Assembly (NCBI RefSeq): GCF_000178955.2
Contig: NC_016631.1
Coordinates: forward strand, 3,968,001 to 4,032,000
Direction: 5' to 3'
Origin: Granulicella mallensis MP5ACTX8
GTDB taxonomy: Bacteria > Acidobacteriota > Terriglobia > Terriglobales > Acidobacteriaceae
Length of the DNA: 64,000 nucleotides
Positions 25,392-34,822 of this stretch are shown here, one piece after another. The translations under genes were made by a program, and so were the position numbers. The first letter of the stretch is position 1. Each line of letters opens with the position of its first letter. The notes under the pieces were generated by a model that was given only the letters and a program-made list of their open reading frames with translations, ran no database searches and was not told the origin of the DNA.

Positions 25392-26681
25392 ATGAAGTTT
25401 GAAATGCCTAACTCCGGCAGCTCCCGTTCCTCCTGGTTCGGGCGCTGGAGCACTTCAGGCTGGATGACCCCCAGTTTGATCGCTACGGTTTGCCTGATCC
25501 TCGCACTCGGCTCCTACGAACACTCCCAGGGCAATCTGCATCGTCTGCGGGCAACGTCCACGAATCACGTTCAACCGCAAGGGCCGGGCGGTCAGGATCC
25601 AATCCGCATCTCGCGGTCTCTCCGCGAAAACGGCGATGGGCCTGAGTTCATCTCTGCCACGCTGTTGCCGGGTCGAGGCTTCAACCTTTGGCAGCTCACC
25701 GCTTCCCTCCCGGGCCGAGGTGAGGTCTCCCTGCTGGTCTCCCCGCCTGTATCCCAGGCCGCGCAGATCCTCTCCGGGCTGGACAACGATGACAACGGCA
25801 GCGCCTCGACCAACTACGGTGGCGCCTTCCTCGCTCCCTGGGCAGCGCAACTGACCGGCTTTCCGGCGCCGGGAAGCGGCGTCCTGCAAACTGTCTGGGA
25901 AGGGCAGCGGCTCACCTTCCCTGCCAGCATTCCTGGTAGCCCTGTTTCGACGGAAGGCCTTCTGCTGGCACGCGGTGCAGATGCCGTGAAGACGTCTTCC
26001 CTGCCAGACGGCCAATCCGCGGAGGCAACCTTCAGTGCCAGTTCGTTTTCCGGCAACTGGCCCTCCAATACCGATGTCACCATCCTCGTCGAACTTTCAG
26101 GCCACTCCCTCGACCTCACGATGACGGCGCATAATACCGGCAACACCTCTGAGCCGATGGGACTGGGATGGCATCCCTACTTCGCCATCCCCAGCGGAGA
26201 CCGAGCCCATGCCATGCTCGTCATCCCCTCCCTCAACCTTGTAGAGGCCGCGGATCGCTCCACTGGCGTATCCAGCGGACGCATGACTCCGATTCAAGGC
26301 ACGTCCTACGACTTCCTCCACGCCAGCGGAACTCCGTTGGGCCACATCTCGCTGGACGAAACCTACGTCAATCTTCACGGCAGCCTCATCTCCGATGGCC
26401 CGATTGCGGAACTGCGGGACCCGGCGGCCGACTACGGCCTGCGCGTCATTCCACTGACCCCTAACATTACAAACCTGCGCGTCATCGCCCCCGAAGACAA
26501 ACCCTGGGTCTCGATCGGGCCCAACACAAATCTCAGCAACCCGTTCGGCAGCGAATGGGGACATACGGACATGAGCAAATCGGGCATCGCTATTCTGAAG
26601 CCCGGCGAAAGCATGCAATGGAAGGTACGCGTCGAAATCTTTTCCTTGACAGGCCCTTGGCGTCCCTCCCACAACCACTAA
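25392..26681 (+). CDS. Aldose 1-epimerase-like protein, membrane-anchored
   Basis: 429 residues. Residues about 26-42 (SLIATVCLILALGSY) form a single N-terminal membrane segment, so the enzyme domain probably faces the periplasm. The galactose-mutarotase fold from about 85 on shows GNTSEPMGLGWHPYF with the conserved catalytic His region, LDETYVNL and VIAPEDKPWVSIGPNTNLSNPF, where the Glu of the active site pattern should lie. It interconverts sugar anomers in typical members. Most aldose epimerases are soluble and shorter (about 340), so the anchor and 80-residue leader are the unusual part. The gene runs alone between a divergent udg and tig. Confidence 0.85.
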   Translation: MKFEMPNSGSSRSSWFGRWSTSGWMTPSLIATVCLILALGSYEHSQGNLHRLRATSTNHVQPQGPGGQDPIRISRSLRENGDGPEFISATLLPGRGFNLWQLTASLPGRGEVSLLVSPPVSQAAQILSGLDNDDNGSASTNYGGAFLAPWAAQLTGFPAPGSGVLQTVWEGQRLTFPASIPGSPVSTEGLLLARGADAVKTSSLPDGQSAEATFSASSFSGNWPSNTDVTILVELSGHSLDLTMTAHNTGNTSEPMGLGWHPYFAIPSGDRAHAMLVIPSLNLVEAADRSTGVSSGRMTPIQGTSYDFLHASGTPLGHISLDETYVNLHGSLISDGPIAELRDPAADYGLRVIPLTPNITNLRVIAPEDKPWVSIGPNTNLSNPFGSEWGHTDMSKSGIAILKPGESMQWKVRVEIFSLTGPWRPSHNH

Positions 26682-26837
26682 GCCCGGCGGCAACGTCCCG
26701 CGTGCACAGCTTGCCGTTTGACCCTACCGCCGCAGCCTCGTATCCTTGTCACTGGCGAGCGGTTACTGGCACGCGGCGCAATCTCTGCGCTTTTTTGAAG
26801 GCAATGCCACCGCCAAAACCTCTGGAAGGCAACAAAC

Positions 26838-28274
26838 TTGACCCCCTCAAATACGATTCAAGACACGAACGAAGAGACTCTTGCCCCTGCAGTACAGCCC
26901 TCCGACGCGCTCGAACAGAGCCACGAAGGCCATGATCACGATCACGCAGGCCACGATCATCAGCACGCGCCCACGCTGAACCCCGAGCTCACACGCTCCA
27001 TCGAAGTCGAAGCGCCTGCCGCTGACGTCGATAAGGCCTTCCGCCAGGTGATCAAGCGCTACACCAAGCTGGCGCGCATTCCCGGCTTCCGCGCCGGCAA
27101 GGTGCCCGAGGCGATGATCAAGTCGCGCTTCGGCAAGGAAGTCCGCCAGGAAGTTCTCGAGTCGCTGGTCTCCGACCGTTTCCGGAAGGCTTTGGAAGAG
27201 CAGAAGATCAACCCTGTCTCGCAGCCCCAGGTCTCCGAACTGTTCCTCGTTGAAGGTCAGCCCCTCCGCTTCAAGGCCACCTTTGAAGTGCTGCCGGAGA
27301 TCAATATCGACGGCTACGATTCCATCTCCGTCCAGCGCCCCGACTCTACGCTGACCGAGGAAGAGTACCAGGCCGAGCTGGCCAATGTTCTCGACCGTCA
27401 CGCCACCGTTGAGCCGGTTGAAGAAGACCGTCCGCTCGTCGACGGCGACTGGGCTGAGATCGGCTTCCAGGGCCAGGTTCAGGAACTCGCCCAGACCGTA
27501 ACCGAAGACGGCCTCGAGAGCGCTTCGAACGCTCAGCCCATCACCGGCGAAGACGTACTCATCGAGATCGGCGGCAAGAATACGCTGTTCGCGTTCACGG
27601 AAGCTCTGCGCGGCGCGAAGGTTGGCCAGGAGCTTACCTTTGAGGCCAGCTATCCCGCCGAGTTCGGCGAAGCTCGCCTTGCCGGCAAGACCGTCAGCTA
27701 CGACGTCACCGTGAAGTCCATCAAGCGCAAGGACTACCCCGAGCGCGACGAAGAGTTCGCCAAGCAGCTCGGACCCTACGAGAACTGGGGCGACTTCGAG
27801 ACCAAGCTGCGCGAGCATGCCGGCTCACGCAAGAAGGACGCGCTCGAAGCCCAGGCTCGCGACAAGATGCTCGATGAGTTGGTGGAGAAGTTCAACTTCC
27901 CGCTGCCCGAGACATTCGTCCAGCAGCAGATCGATGCCCGCCTGGAGCGCGGCCTGCGCGCACTCGCACAGCAGGGCATGAGCTCCGATGCGATGCGTCA
28001 GCTCGACTTCGGCCGTCTGCGCGAAGCGCAGCGCGATCAGGCCGTCAAAGAGGTCAAGGCCTCGATGATCCTGGACCGCGTGGCCGAGCGCGAGACTGTT
28101 GAAGTCTCCGACGAGGACCTGGAGCGCGAGCTCTTGATGCTCTCCATTCAGTCGCGCGAGCCCTACGACGCGCTGCGCAAGCGGCTCACCGAGGACGGCT
28201 CTCTCGATCGCATCCGCGAGCAGATGCGCCGCGAGAAGACCGGTGCCGCCCTCTTCGAAAAAGTCGCCTCCTAG
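26838..28274 (+). CDS. tig: Trigger factor with His-rich N-terminal extension
   Basis: Ribosome-bound chaperone and prolyl isomerase, 478 residues. The ribosome-binding domain shows the signature IPGFRAGKVPEAMIKSRFG; the FKBP-like domain lies near 160-250 (DGDWAEIGFQGQ, VGQELTFEASYPAEF); the C-terminal helical arms follow to EKVAS. The start is TTG 26838 with GGAAGG 8 bases upstream. The first 45 residues are an extra segment containing a His/Asp cluster, GHDHDHAGHDHQH, before the usual beginning (LTRSIEVEAPAADVDKAF). Such a cluster could bind Ni or Zn. It heads the tig-clpP-clpX-lon series. Confidence 0.96.
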   Translation: MTPSNTIQDTNEETLAPAVQPSDALEQSHEGHDHDHAGHDHQHAPTLNPELTRSIEVEAPAADVDKAFRQVIKRYTKLARIPGFRAGKVPEAMIKSRFGKEVRQEVLESLVSDRFRKALEEQKINPVSQPQVSELFLVEGQPLRFKATFEVLPEINIDGYDSISVQRPDSTLTEEEYQAELANVLDRHATVEPVEEDRPLVDGDWAEIGFQGQVQELAQTVTEDGLESASNAQPITGEDVLIEIGGKNTLFAFTEALRGAKVGQELTFEASYPAEFGEARLAGKTVSYDVTVKSIKRKDYPERDEEFAKQLGPYENWGDFETKLREHAGSRKKDALEAQARDKMLDELVEKFNFPLPETFVQQQIDARLERGLRALAQQGMSSDAMRQLDFGRLREAQRDQAVKEVKASMILDRVAERETVEVSDEDLERELLMLSIQSREPYDALRKRLTEDGSLDRIREQMRREKTGAALFEKVAS

Positions 28275-28283
28275 TGCTTTCGG

Positions 28284-28328
28284 GCATGACCTCCTCGTAG
28301 TGGATTCAAAGCCACGAGGAGGTCATGC
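28284..28328 (+). terminator. Terminator between tig and clpP
   Basis: Perfect 15-bp stem (28284-28298 with 28314-28328) followed directly by TTTTCCCC. It should end most tig transcripts before clpP. Confidence 0.88.
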
Positions 28329-28382
28329 TTTTCCCCAACCCACCTGCCTGTATCCTGAGCAGGCTGAAAGAAAGAGAGAGCT

Positions 28383-28973
28383 ATGGGACTCATACCAATG
28401 GTGCTCGAGCAGACGAGCCGGGGCGAACGCTCCTACGATATTTACAGCCGTCTGCTGCGCGACAACATCATCTTCCTGGGCACGCCGATTGACGATAACG
28501 TCGCCAATCTCATCATTGCGCAGATGCTCTTCCTCTCCGGCGAAGACCCAGAGAAGGACATCCAGCTCTACATCAACTCTCCCGGCGGCTCGATCTCGGC
28601 AGGTCTCGCGATCTACGACACCATGCAGTACATCAAGAACGATGTCGTGACCTTCTGCATCGGCCAGGCCGCGTCCATGGGCGCCTTCCTGCTGATGGCC
28701 GGCAAGAAGGGCAAGCGCTTTACGCTGCCCAACTCGCGCATCCTCATCCACCAGCCGTCGATGGGCGGTCTGGGCGGACAGGCCACAGACATCGACATCC
28801 ATGCCCGCGAGATCCTGCGCATTCGCGAACTCACCAACCGCCTGATGAGCGCCAACACCGGCCAGCCGCTCGACCGCATCGAGCGCGACGTGGAACGCGA
28901 CTTCATCATGACCGCACCGCAGGCCAAAGAGTACGGCATCATCGACGACATCATCGACCGGCCGCGCACATAG
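28383..28973 (+). CDS. clpP: ATP-dependent Clp protease proteolytic subunit
   Basis: 196-residue serine protease forming the tetradecameric chamber used by ClpX and ClpC. The catalytic triad is present: Ser in [11 protein letters not shown], His in ILIHQPS and Asp in the RDVERDFIM region. The N-terminus [22 protein letters not shown] is typical; the first residues are normally processed off. GAAAGAGAGAG precedes ATG 28383. Flanked on both sides by strong hairpins, so probably its own transcription unit despite the conserved order with tig and clpX. Confidence 0.98.
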   Translation: MGLIPMVLEQTSRGERSYDIYSRLLRDNIIFLGTPIDDNVANLIIAQMLFLSGEDPEKDIQLYINSPGGSISAGLAIYDTMQYIKNDVVTFCIGQAASMGAFLLMAGKKGKRFTLPNSRILIHQPSMGGLGGQATDIDIHAREILRIRELTNRLMSANTGQPLDRIERDVERDFIMTAPQAKEYGIIDDIIDRPRT

Positions 28974-29059
28974 AACGAGTGACAAGTGGGAAGTGATAAG
29001 TGGCAAGTGACCTCAATTGAGGTCACTTGCCACTTATCACTTCCCACTTGTCACTCGTT
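28974..29059. repeat. 86-bp perfect palindrome between clpP and clpX
   Basis: Every base from 28974 to 29016 is the complement of its mirror from 29017 to 29059, giving 43-bp arms with no loop and no mismatch. It starts immediately after the clpP stop codon and is followed by a T run (29058-29062). The arm itself contains five AAGTG-like units. It can act as a very strong terminator or form a cruciform. Confidence 0.95.
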
Positions 29060-29216
29060 TTTACCCCGTACCACCCTCGACACCCAGTATCTAACTGCAT
29101 AGGTCTGCCCTGTTTCAAACCGGTTTTCCCGCACCCGCAGGTGTAAACTCTAGGTTGTTGCGTGGCGATCTGCCGATCACTTGCGGCAGCCTGACACAAA
29201 GGAGTTACACCCCACT

Positions 29217-30503
29217 ATGAAGACCTCCCGGGGCTCGGAAGATTCCCTCCGCTGTTCGTTTTGCCACAAATCACAGGATGCTGTCGCCAAGCTGATCTCT
29301 TCGCCCTCCGACTATCCTCGTGCCTATATCTGCGACGAGTGCGTGGCTGTCTGCAACTCGATCCTCGAAGACGACAAGGGCGATACCCAGGCCGGCGCAG
29401 CCCCTGCGCATCTTCCCAAGCCTGCGGAAGTGAAAGCGTTCCTCGACGAGTACGTCATCGGCCAGGAGATCACCAAGAAGAAGCTCGCCGTTGCCGTCTA
29501 CAACCACTACAAGCGCGTGCAGATGAACCGCACCCGCGGCAATGACGTAGAGCTTGCTAAGTCCAACATTCTATTGGTCGGCCCCACAGGCTCCGGTAAG
29601 ACCCTGCTTGCCCAAACGCTGGCCAAGATGCTCGACGTTCCCTTTGCGATCGTCGATGCGACCACGCTGACCGAAGCCGGCTACGTCGGCGAAGACGTCG
29701 AGAACATCCTGCTCAAGCTGCTGCAGGCCGCCGAAGGCGACGTCACGAAGGCACAGCAGGGCATCATCTACATCGATGAGATCGACAAGATCGGCCGCAA
29801 GGACGAGAATCCCTCCATCACCCGCGACGTCTCGGGCGAAGGCGTGCAGCAGGCGCTGCTCAAGCTGCTCGAAGGCACCGTCGCCAGCGTTCCGCCCCAG
29901 GGCGGCCGCAAGCATCCGCACCAGGAGTTCACCATCGTCGACACGACGAATATCCTGTTCATCTGCGGTGGAGCGTTCGTCGGACTTGAAAAGGTCATCG
30001 GTCGGCGCATCGGGAAGAAGGCGCTGGGTTTCAAGGCCATCTCCGATCCCAACGCCAAAGAGGCCGACGTTACCCCCATCCGCGCCCAGCGCGATTCCGA
30101 GCTGCTCCGCAAGGCCGAACCGCAGGATCTCCTCAAGTACGGCCTGATTCCTGAGTTCGTTGGCCGTCTGCCCGTGCTGGGCATTCTCGACGAGCTGGAC
30201 GAAGCTGCGCTCATCGAGATTCTCACCAAGCCGCGCAACGCCATTCTGAAGCAATACGCGAAGCTGTTCGACTACGAGGGCGTCAAGGTCATCTGGACCG
30301 ACGATGCGGCCCGTGCCATCGCGCGCGAGGCGTTGACCCGCAAGGTTGGCGCGCGCGGCCTGCGCATGATCCTCGAAGAGCTCATGCTCGACCTGATGTA
30401 CCACGTCCCCGGCAACAAAAAGGTGAAGGAACTCATCATCACCGAAGAGATGGTGCTCTCGCGTGATATCACCATGCCGGTGATTCTCGAAAAAGCCGGA
30501 TAA
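29217..30503 (+). CDS. clpX: ATP-dependent Clp protease ATP-binding subunit ClpX
   Basis: 428-residue AAA+ unfoldase, partner of ClpP. The zinc-binding domain has CSFC at 13-16 and CDEC/C further on. Walker A is GPTGSGKT, Walker [14 protein letters not shown], the pore loop region [16 protein letters not shown], and the ClpP-docking IGF-type loop appears as LGFKAI (conservative). ATG 29217 is chosen: GGAG lies 12 bases upstream and the zinc finger then begins at the usual place; an in-frame extension to 29181 has no support. Followed by a 28-bp perfect stem. Confidence 0.97.
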   Translation: MKTSRGSEDSLRCSFCHKSQDAVAKLISSPSDYPRAYICDECVAVCNSILEDDKGDTQAGAAPAHLPKPAEVKAFLDEYVIGQEITKKKLAVAVYNHYKRVQMNRTRGNDVELAKSNILLVGPTGSGKTLLAQTLAKMLDVPFAIVDATTLTEAGYVGEDVENILLKLLQAAEGDVTKAQQGIIYIDEIDKIGRKDENPSITRDVSGEGVQQALLKLLEGTVASVPPQGGRKHPHQEFTIVDTTNILFICGGAFVGLEKVIGRRIGKKALGFKAISDPNAKEADVTPIRAQRDSELLRKAEPQDLLKYGLIPEFVGRLPVLGILDELDEAALIEILTKPRNAILKQYAKLFDYEGVKVIWTDDAARAIAREALTRKVGARGLRMILEELMLDLMYHVPGNKKVKELIITEEMVLSRDITMPVILEKAG

Positions 30504-30532
30504 CGGTAATCAGAGCTATTTAGCGATACGAA

Positions 30533-30589
30533 AAGGGCTGAAGGCTGGATTTCCTGGTTATTAACCAGGAAATCCAGCCTTCAGCCCTT
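30533..30589 (+). terminator. Long perfect hairpin after clpX
   Basis: Arms of 28 bp (30533-30560 and 30562-30589) are fully complementary around a single base, followed by AAATTTTTC. About 30 bases past the clpX stop. Confidence 0.9.
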
Positions 30590-30731
30590 AAATTTTTCTT
30601 CGGCCTAACGGGCTATTGGCCATAAATCGTCGTCCCATGTGCAATTCCCCGCCCCGGAGTGCGCGTACAATTTCCTCCATGCCGGGCTCGCGCATCGTTC
30701 CTGCGTGATGCACGTCTAATCGGGAGACCTT

Positions 30732-33161
30732 ATGACTAACGACGAACGCAATCTACTCAACGGCGCTCAACGCAAACTCCCGATGATGCCCATCCGCGAG
30801 ATGGTCATCTTCCCTCACATGATGGCTCCCTTCGTCGTCGGCCGCGAATCCAGCGTCCGCGCCCTCGAAGAAGCCCTCAACGGAGACCGCCGCATCTTCC
30901 TCGCGACGCAGCATGACGCCGCTGTCGATGAACCCACCGCCGAAGACATCTACACCGTCGGTGTCATCGGCAACATCGTCCAGTCCGTGCGCATGCCCGA
31001 CGGCAATATCAAGGTGCTGGTCGAAGGCGTCGAGCGCGCTCGCGCCAGTGCGGTGAACGACGACGATGGCTTCTTTGTGGCCACCGTGCGCACCTCGCTC
31101 GTCGAGCTCACGCCCACTCCGCAGACCGAGCAGCTCGTCGTCCGCGTGCACCAGCTCTTCGATCAGTACAACAAGCTCCAGCAGTCGCTCAACCAGGAGA
31201 CGACAGCGGCGCTGCGCACGGACGAGCCCGCCAAGCTGGCGGACGTCATCGCCGCAAACCTCCAGCTCTCCATCGAAGAGAAGCAGCAGATCCTCGAAGT
31301 CTTCGATCCCGAGGTACGTCTCTCGCGCATCGCCGACACTCTCGACATCGCCATCGAGAAGCTGAACATGGACCGCACCATCTCCTCACGGGTAAAGCGC
31401 CAGATGGAACGCGCCCAGAAGGAGTACTACCTCAACGAGAAAATCAAGGCCATCCAGAAGGAGCTCGGCCGCGGCGAGAAGTCCGAGTTCGATGAGCTGA
31501 AGAAGAAGATCGAAGAAGCTGGCATGACCGCCGAGGTCAAGGAAAAGGCCCTGCAGGAGCTGAAGAAGCTCGAAGCCATGCCGCCGATGTCCGCCGAGTC
31601 CACCGTCTCGCGCAACTACCTCGACTGGCTGCTCGCCGTGCCCTGGAAGAAGCGCAGCAAGGAGATTCGCTCCATCGCAAACGCGGAGCAGACCCTCAAC
31701 GAAGACCACTACGGCCTCGAGAAGATCAAAGACCGCATCCTGGAGTTCCTTGCGGTACGCCAGTTGGTAAAGAATCCGAAGGGCTCGATCCTCTGCTTTG
31801 CCGGACCTCCGGGCGTCGGCAAGACCTCGCTTGGCATGTCCATCGCAAAGGCTACCGGCCGCAAGTTCGTACGTATGTCGCTCGGCGGCGTGCGTGACGA
31901 GGCCGAGATTCGCGGGCATCGCCGCACTTACATCGGCGCTCTACCGGGGCAGATCATCCAGTCGATGAAGAAGGCCGGCACCAAGAACCCGGTCATCATG
32001 CTCGACGAGATCGACAAGATGGCCTCGGACTTCCGCGGCGATCCAGCCAGTGCCCTGCTCGAAGTGCTCGACCCCGAGCAGAACAACACCTTCCAGGATC
32101 ACTACCTCGACGTCGAATACGACCTGTCCCAGGTTCTCTTCGTCGCTACGGCGAACGTCCTGCACACCATTCCCGGCCCGCTGCAGGACCGCATGGAGAT
32201 CCTGCGTCTCACCGGCTACACCGAAGTCGAGAAGCTCGAGATCGCCAAGCAGTACCTGGTGAAGAAGCAGCTCGAAGCCACCGGCCTCAACGCCGAGCAG
32301 ATCAGCTTCACCGACGATGCCCTGCGGGAGATCATCCGCAACTACACACGCGAGGCCGGCGTCCGCAACCTGGAGCGCGAGATCGGCAATCTCTGCCGCA
32401 AGGTAGCGCGCAAGGTCGTCGAGAACTCCGCGCATACCATCGTAGTCACCCCAGAGGTCCTGAACGATCTGCTTGGCGTGGCCCGGTATCGCGATTCTCA
32501 GGTGCAGGAGAAGTCCGAGGTCGGCCTCGTCACAGGGCTTGCCTGGACGGAGATGGGTGGCAGCATCCTGCAGACCGAGGTCCAAGTGCTCGACGGCAAG
32601 GGCAAGATGACTGCCACCGGCCAGCTTGGCGACGTGATGCAGGAGTCCGCACAGGCTGCCCTGACCTACATCCGCTCGCGCTCGCAGCATCTAGGCCTGC
32701 CGCGTGACTTCTATCGCAGCATCGACATCCACGTCCACGTTCCCGAAGGCGCTATCCCCAAGGACGGCCCGTCAGCGGGCATCACGCTGGCCACGGCTCT
32801 TGCCAGTGCGCTGACCAAGATTGCGGTGCGTCGCGATATCGCCATGACCGGCGAGATCACGTTGCGCGGCAAGGTACTGCCCATCGGGGGCCTGAAAGAG
32901 AAGCTGCTCGCGGCCCATCGCGCGGGCATCTTTGAGGCGATCCTTCCTGCCGACAACCGCAAGGACCTGGCGGACTTTCCCGAGCTCATCAAGAGCACGA
33001 TGAAGCTGCACTGGGTCGAGCAGATGGACGAGGTGCTGGAGATCGCATTGACCTCCAAGCTGCCGAAGCTCGCAGAGGAGTTGCCCGAAGCACTCGCGGA
33101 TGCAGTTCCCTTGATTCCGCCTTCGCACGAAGCCTCGGCTAACATCAGCCCCCACCAGTAA
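30732..33161 (+). CDS. lon: Lon protease (LonA)
   Basis: 809-residue ATP-dependent serine protease for misfolded and regulatory proteins. The N-terminal substrate domain opens [20 protein letters not shown]; a long coiled coil follows (about 185-300). The AAA+ module has Walker [20 protein letters not shown], and the protease domain ends with the Ser-Lys dyad: KDGPSAGIT for Ser and [18 protein letters not shown] for Lys. GGGAGAC stands before ATG 30732. Last of the tig-clpP-clpX-lon series; 228 bp separate it from clpX, with the clpX hairpin inside, so an own promoter is likely in 30590-30731. Confidence 0.97.
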   Translation: MTNDERNLLNGAQRKLPMMPIREMVIFPHMMAPFVVGRESSVRALEEALNGDRRIFLATQHDAAVDEPTAEDIYTVGVIGNIVQSVRMPDGNIKVLVEGVERARASAVNDDDGFFVATVRTSLVELTPTPQTEQLVVRVHQLFDQYNKLQQSLNQETTAALRTDEPAKLADVIAANLQLSIEEKQQILEVFDPEVRLSRIADTLDIAIEKLNMDRTISSRVKRQMERAQKEYYLNEKIKAIQKELGRGEKSEFDELKKKIEEAGMTAEVKEKALQELKKLEAMPPMSAESTVSRNYLDWLLAVPWKKRSKEIRSIANAEQTLNEDHYGLEKIKDRILEFLAVRQLVKNPKGSILCFAGPPGVGKTSLGMSIAKATGRKFVRMSLGGVRDEAEIRGHRRTYIGALPGQIIQSMKKAGTKNPVIMLDEIDKMASDFRGDPASALLEVLDPEQNNTFQDHYLDVEYDLSQVLFVATANVLHTIPGPLQDRMEILRLTGYTEVEKLEIAKQYLVKKQLEATGLNAEQISFTDDALREIIRNYTREAGVRNLEREIGNLCRKVARKVVENSAHTIVVTPEVLNDLLGVARYRDSQVQEKSEVGLVTGLAWTEMGGSILQTEVQVLDGKGKMTATGQLGDVMQESAQAALTYIRSRSQHLGLPRDFYRSIDIHVHVPEGAIPKDGPSAGITLATALASALTKIAVRRDIAMTGEITLRGKVLPIGGLKEKLLAAHRAGIFEAILPADNRKDLADFPELIKSTMKLHWVEQMDEVLEIALTSKLPKLAEELPEALADAVPLIPPSHEASANISPHQ

Positions 33162-33185
33162 GCGAAGCATTCGATCTGTTTGTAA

Positions 33186-33229
33186 CTCAGAAGGGGCGAC
33201 CTAGGTTCATATAGGTCGCCCCTTCTGAG
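33186..33229 (+). terminator. Terminator of lon
   Basis: Perfect 18-bp stem CTCAGAAGGGGCGACCTA (33186-33203) with its complement ending at 33229, 8-nt loop, about 25 bases past the lon stop. The 3' side lacks a long T run. Confidence 0.8.
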
Positions 33230-33315
33230 CCTTGAAGACCATCAAACCCACCACCAGATAACAGCGACGGCCCTCGTTGCATCTACCTCTTAAATCGCTG
33301 TACTGGAGGCTGGAC

Positions 33316-33468
33316 GTGGAAACTATCGTTGTCGTGATTCTCGCCCTTTTGCTGCTCGGTTCACTCCCTCTCTACCCATACTCGCGTGGCTGGGGATATC
33401 GCGGCAGCGGCGCCCTGGGCACGATCCTTATGATCGTCATCATCCTCTGGCTGCTGAAGTGGTTCTAA
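33316..33468 (+). CDS. DUF3309 family mini membrane protein
   Basis: 50 residues: a hydrophobic helix (IVVVILALLLLGSLPL), the family centre YPYSRGWGYRGSGALG, and a second helix ILMIVIILWLLKWF. This matches DUF3309, a widespread two-helix protein of unknown function. GTG 33316 is preferred to an ATG-like start at 33277 because GGAGG lies 7 bases upstream. It lies alone between lon and the aminotransferase gene. Confidence 0.85.
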   Translation: METIVVVILALLLLGSLPLYPYSRGWGYRGSGALGTILMIVIILWLLKWF

Positions 33469-33536
33469 TCCGGTAGTGCATTCCGGATCTTCGCGAATAA
33501 GATGAAGGGGCGCGGTACGGAGCGCCGCCCTTCATC

Positions 33537-34736
33537 ATGATCACTGCCCCTACGACCTCGACCAACCTCTACCTCAGCGATCTCGCACCCAACAGCACGC
33601 AGTCCGAGATACGCGCCATGACAGTCGCCTGCTCTGCGGTCGACGGCATCAACCTCGCGCAGGGCGTCTGCGATACCGATCCGCCGCACCCTGTCGTCGA
33701 AGCTGCCATCGCTGCCATCCGCTCCGGCCATAACATCTATACGCGCCTCGACGGCATCGCTCCTCTGCGCGAGGCGATCGCCCAGAAGTTCGCCACCTTC
33801 AATGGCCTGTCCGTCGATCCGGACCGCGAAGTCCTCGTTACCAGCGGAGCCACGGGTGCGCTGCACGCCGCCCTGCTCGCGCTGCTCAACCCGGGCGACG
33901 AGTGTCTGGTGCTGGAACCCTTCTACGGCTACCACGTCAGCACCCTGCGCTCGCAGCGCGTCCTTCCTGTCATCGTTCCGCTTGATGCCCCAGACTGGCG
34001 ACTCGACCTCGACCGCCTGCGGGCCGCGATCACGCCGCACACTCGAGCGATCATCCTCAACTCCCCGTCGAACCCCTCCGGCAAGGTCTTCACCCAATCA
34101 GAGCTAGAAGCTCTCGCCGGGTTCTGCATCGAGCACGATCTCTTCGTCTTCACCGATGAGATGTACGAGTACTTTCTCTACGACGGCGCGCGTCACATCA
34201 GCCTCGCCACGCTGCCCGGCATGGCAGAACGTACCATCACGATCTCCGGCTTCTCCAAGACCTTCTCGGTCACAGGATGGCGTCTCGGCTATCTCGCAGC
34301 CGACGCGCGCTGGCTGCCGTCCATCGGCTACTTCCATGACCTCACCTACGTCTGTGCACCATCGCCCCTGCAACACGGCGCTGCCGCAGGCCTGCTGGCC
34401 CTGCCTGCGTCGTTCTACGAAGAGATGGCTGTTGAATACCAGGCCAAGCGTGACGCTATCTGCGCGGCCCTGATGCACGCGGGTCTTACTCCTTCTATCC
34501 CCACAGGCGCGTACTACGTGCTCGCCGACGCAACTCGTATCCCGGGCGCGGATGCCAAACAGAAGGCCCGCAGGTTGCTCTCCGATACAGGCATCGCGGC
34601 TGTCGCGGGTTCAGCGTTCTTCGGCAGCAATGCGGATGGGACGAATCGTGGCGAAAACCTTTTGCGCTTCTGCTTTGCGAAAAAGGAAGAGGAACTGGAA
34701 GAAGCGTGCCAACGATTGACCTCTTATCGCAGTTAG
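33537..34736 (+). CDS. PLP-dependent class I/II aminotransferase
   Basis: 399-residue fold-type I aminotransferase. The PLP lysine lies in ISGFSKTFSVTGWRLGY, the Asn-Pro motif in ILNSPSNPSGKVF, the phosphate site in VTSGATGALHAAL and the carboxylate Arg in LLRFCFA near the C-terminus. The start region INLAQGVCDTDPP is typical of the group annotated as aspartate, kynurenine or methionine aminotransferases. I cannot name the substrate. ATG 33537 is used; an AGGGGCG-like site lies about 25 bases upstream, which is not ideal. Monocistronic or read with the following TIGR03435 gene. Confidence 0.88.
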   Translation: MITAPTTSTNLYLSDLAPNSTQSEIRAMTVACSAVDGINLAQGVCDTDPPHPVVEAAIAAIRSGHNIYTRLDGIAPLREAIAQKFATFNGLSVDPDREVLVTSGATGALHAALLALLNPGDECLVLEPFYGYHVSTLRSQRVLPVIVPLDAPDWRLDLDRLRAAITPHTRAIILNSPSNPSGKVFTQSELEALAGFCIEHDLFVFTDEMYEYFLYDGARHISLATLPGMAERTITISGFSKTFSVTGWRLGYLAADARWLPSIGYFHDLTYVCAPSPLQHGAAAGLLALPASFYEEMAVEYQAKRDAICAALMHAGLTPSIPTGAYYVLADATRIPGADAKQKARRLLSDTGIAAVAGSAFFGSNADGTNRGENLLRFCFAKKEEELEEACQRLTSYRS

Positions 34737-34822
34737 ATATTTTGTGCCAGATACTGAGGATCGCATGTACGCTTCCACCTCAACGCTCTGAGATACTGGA
34801 TCGCTTAGGGAAGGCAGGGGCT

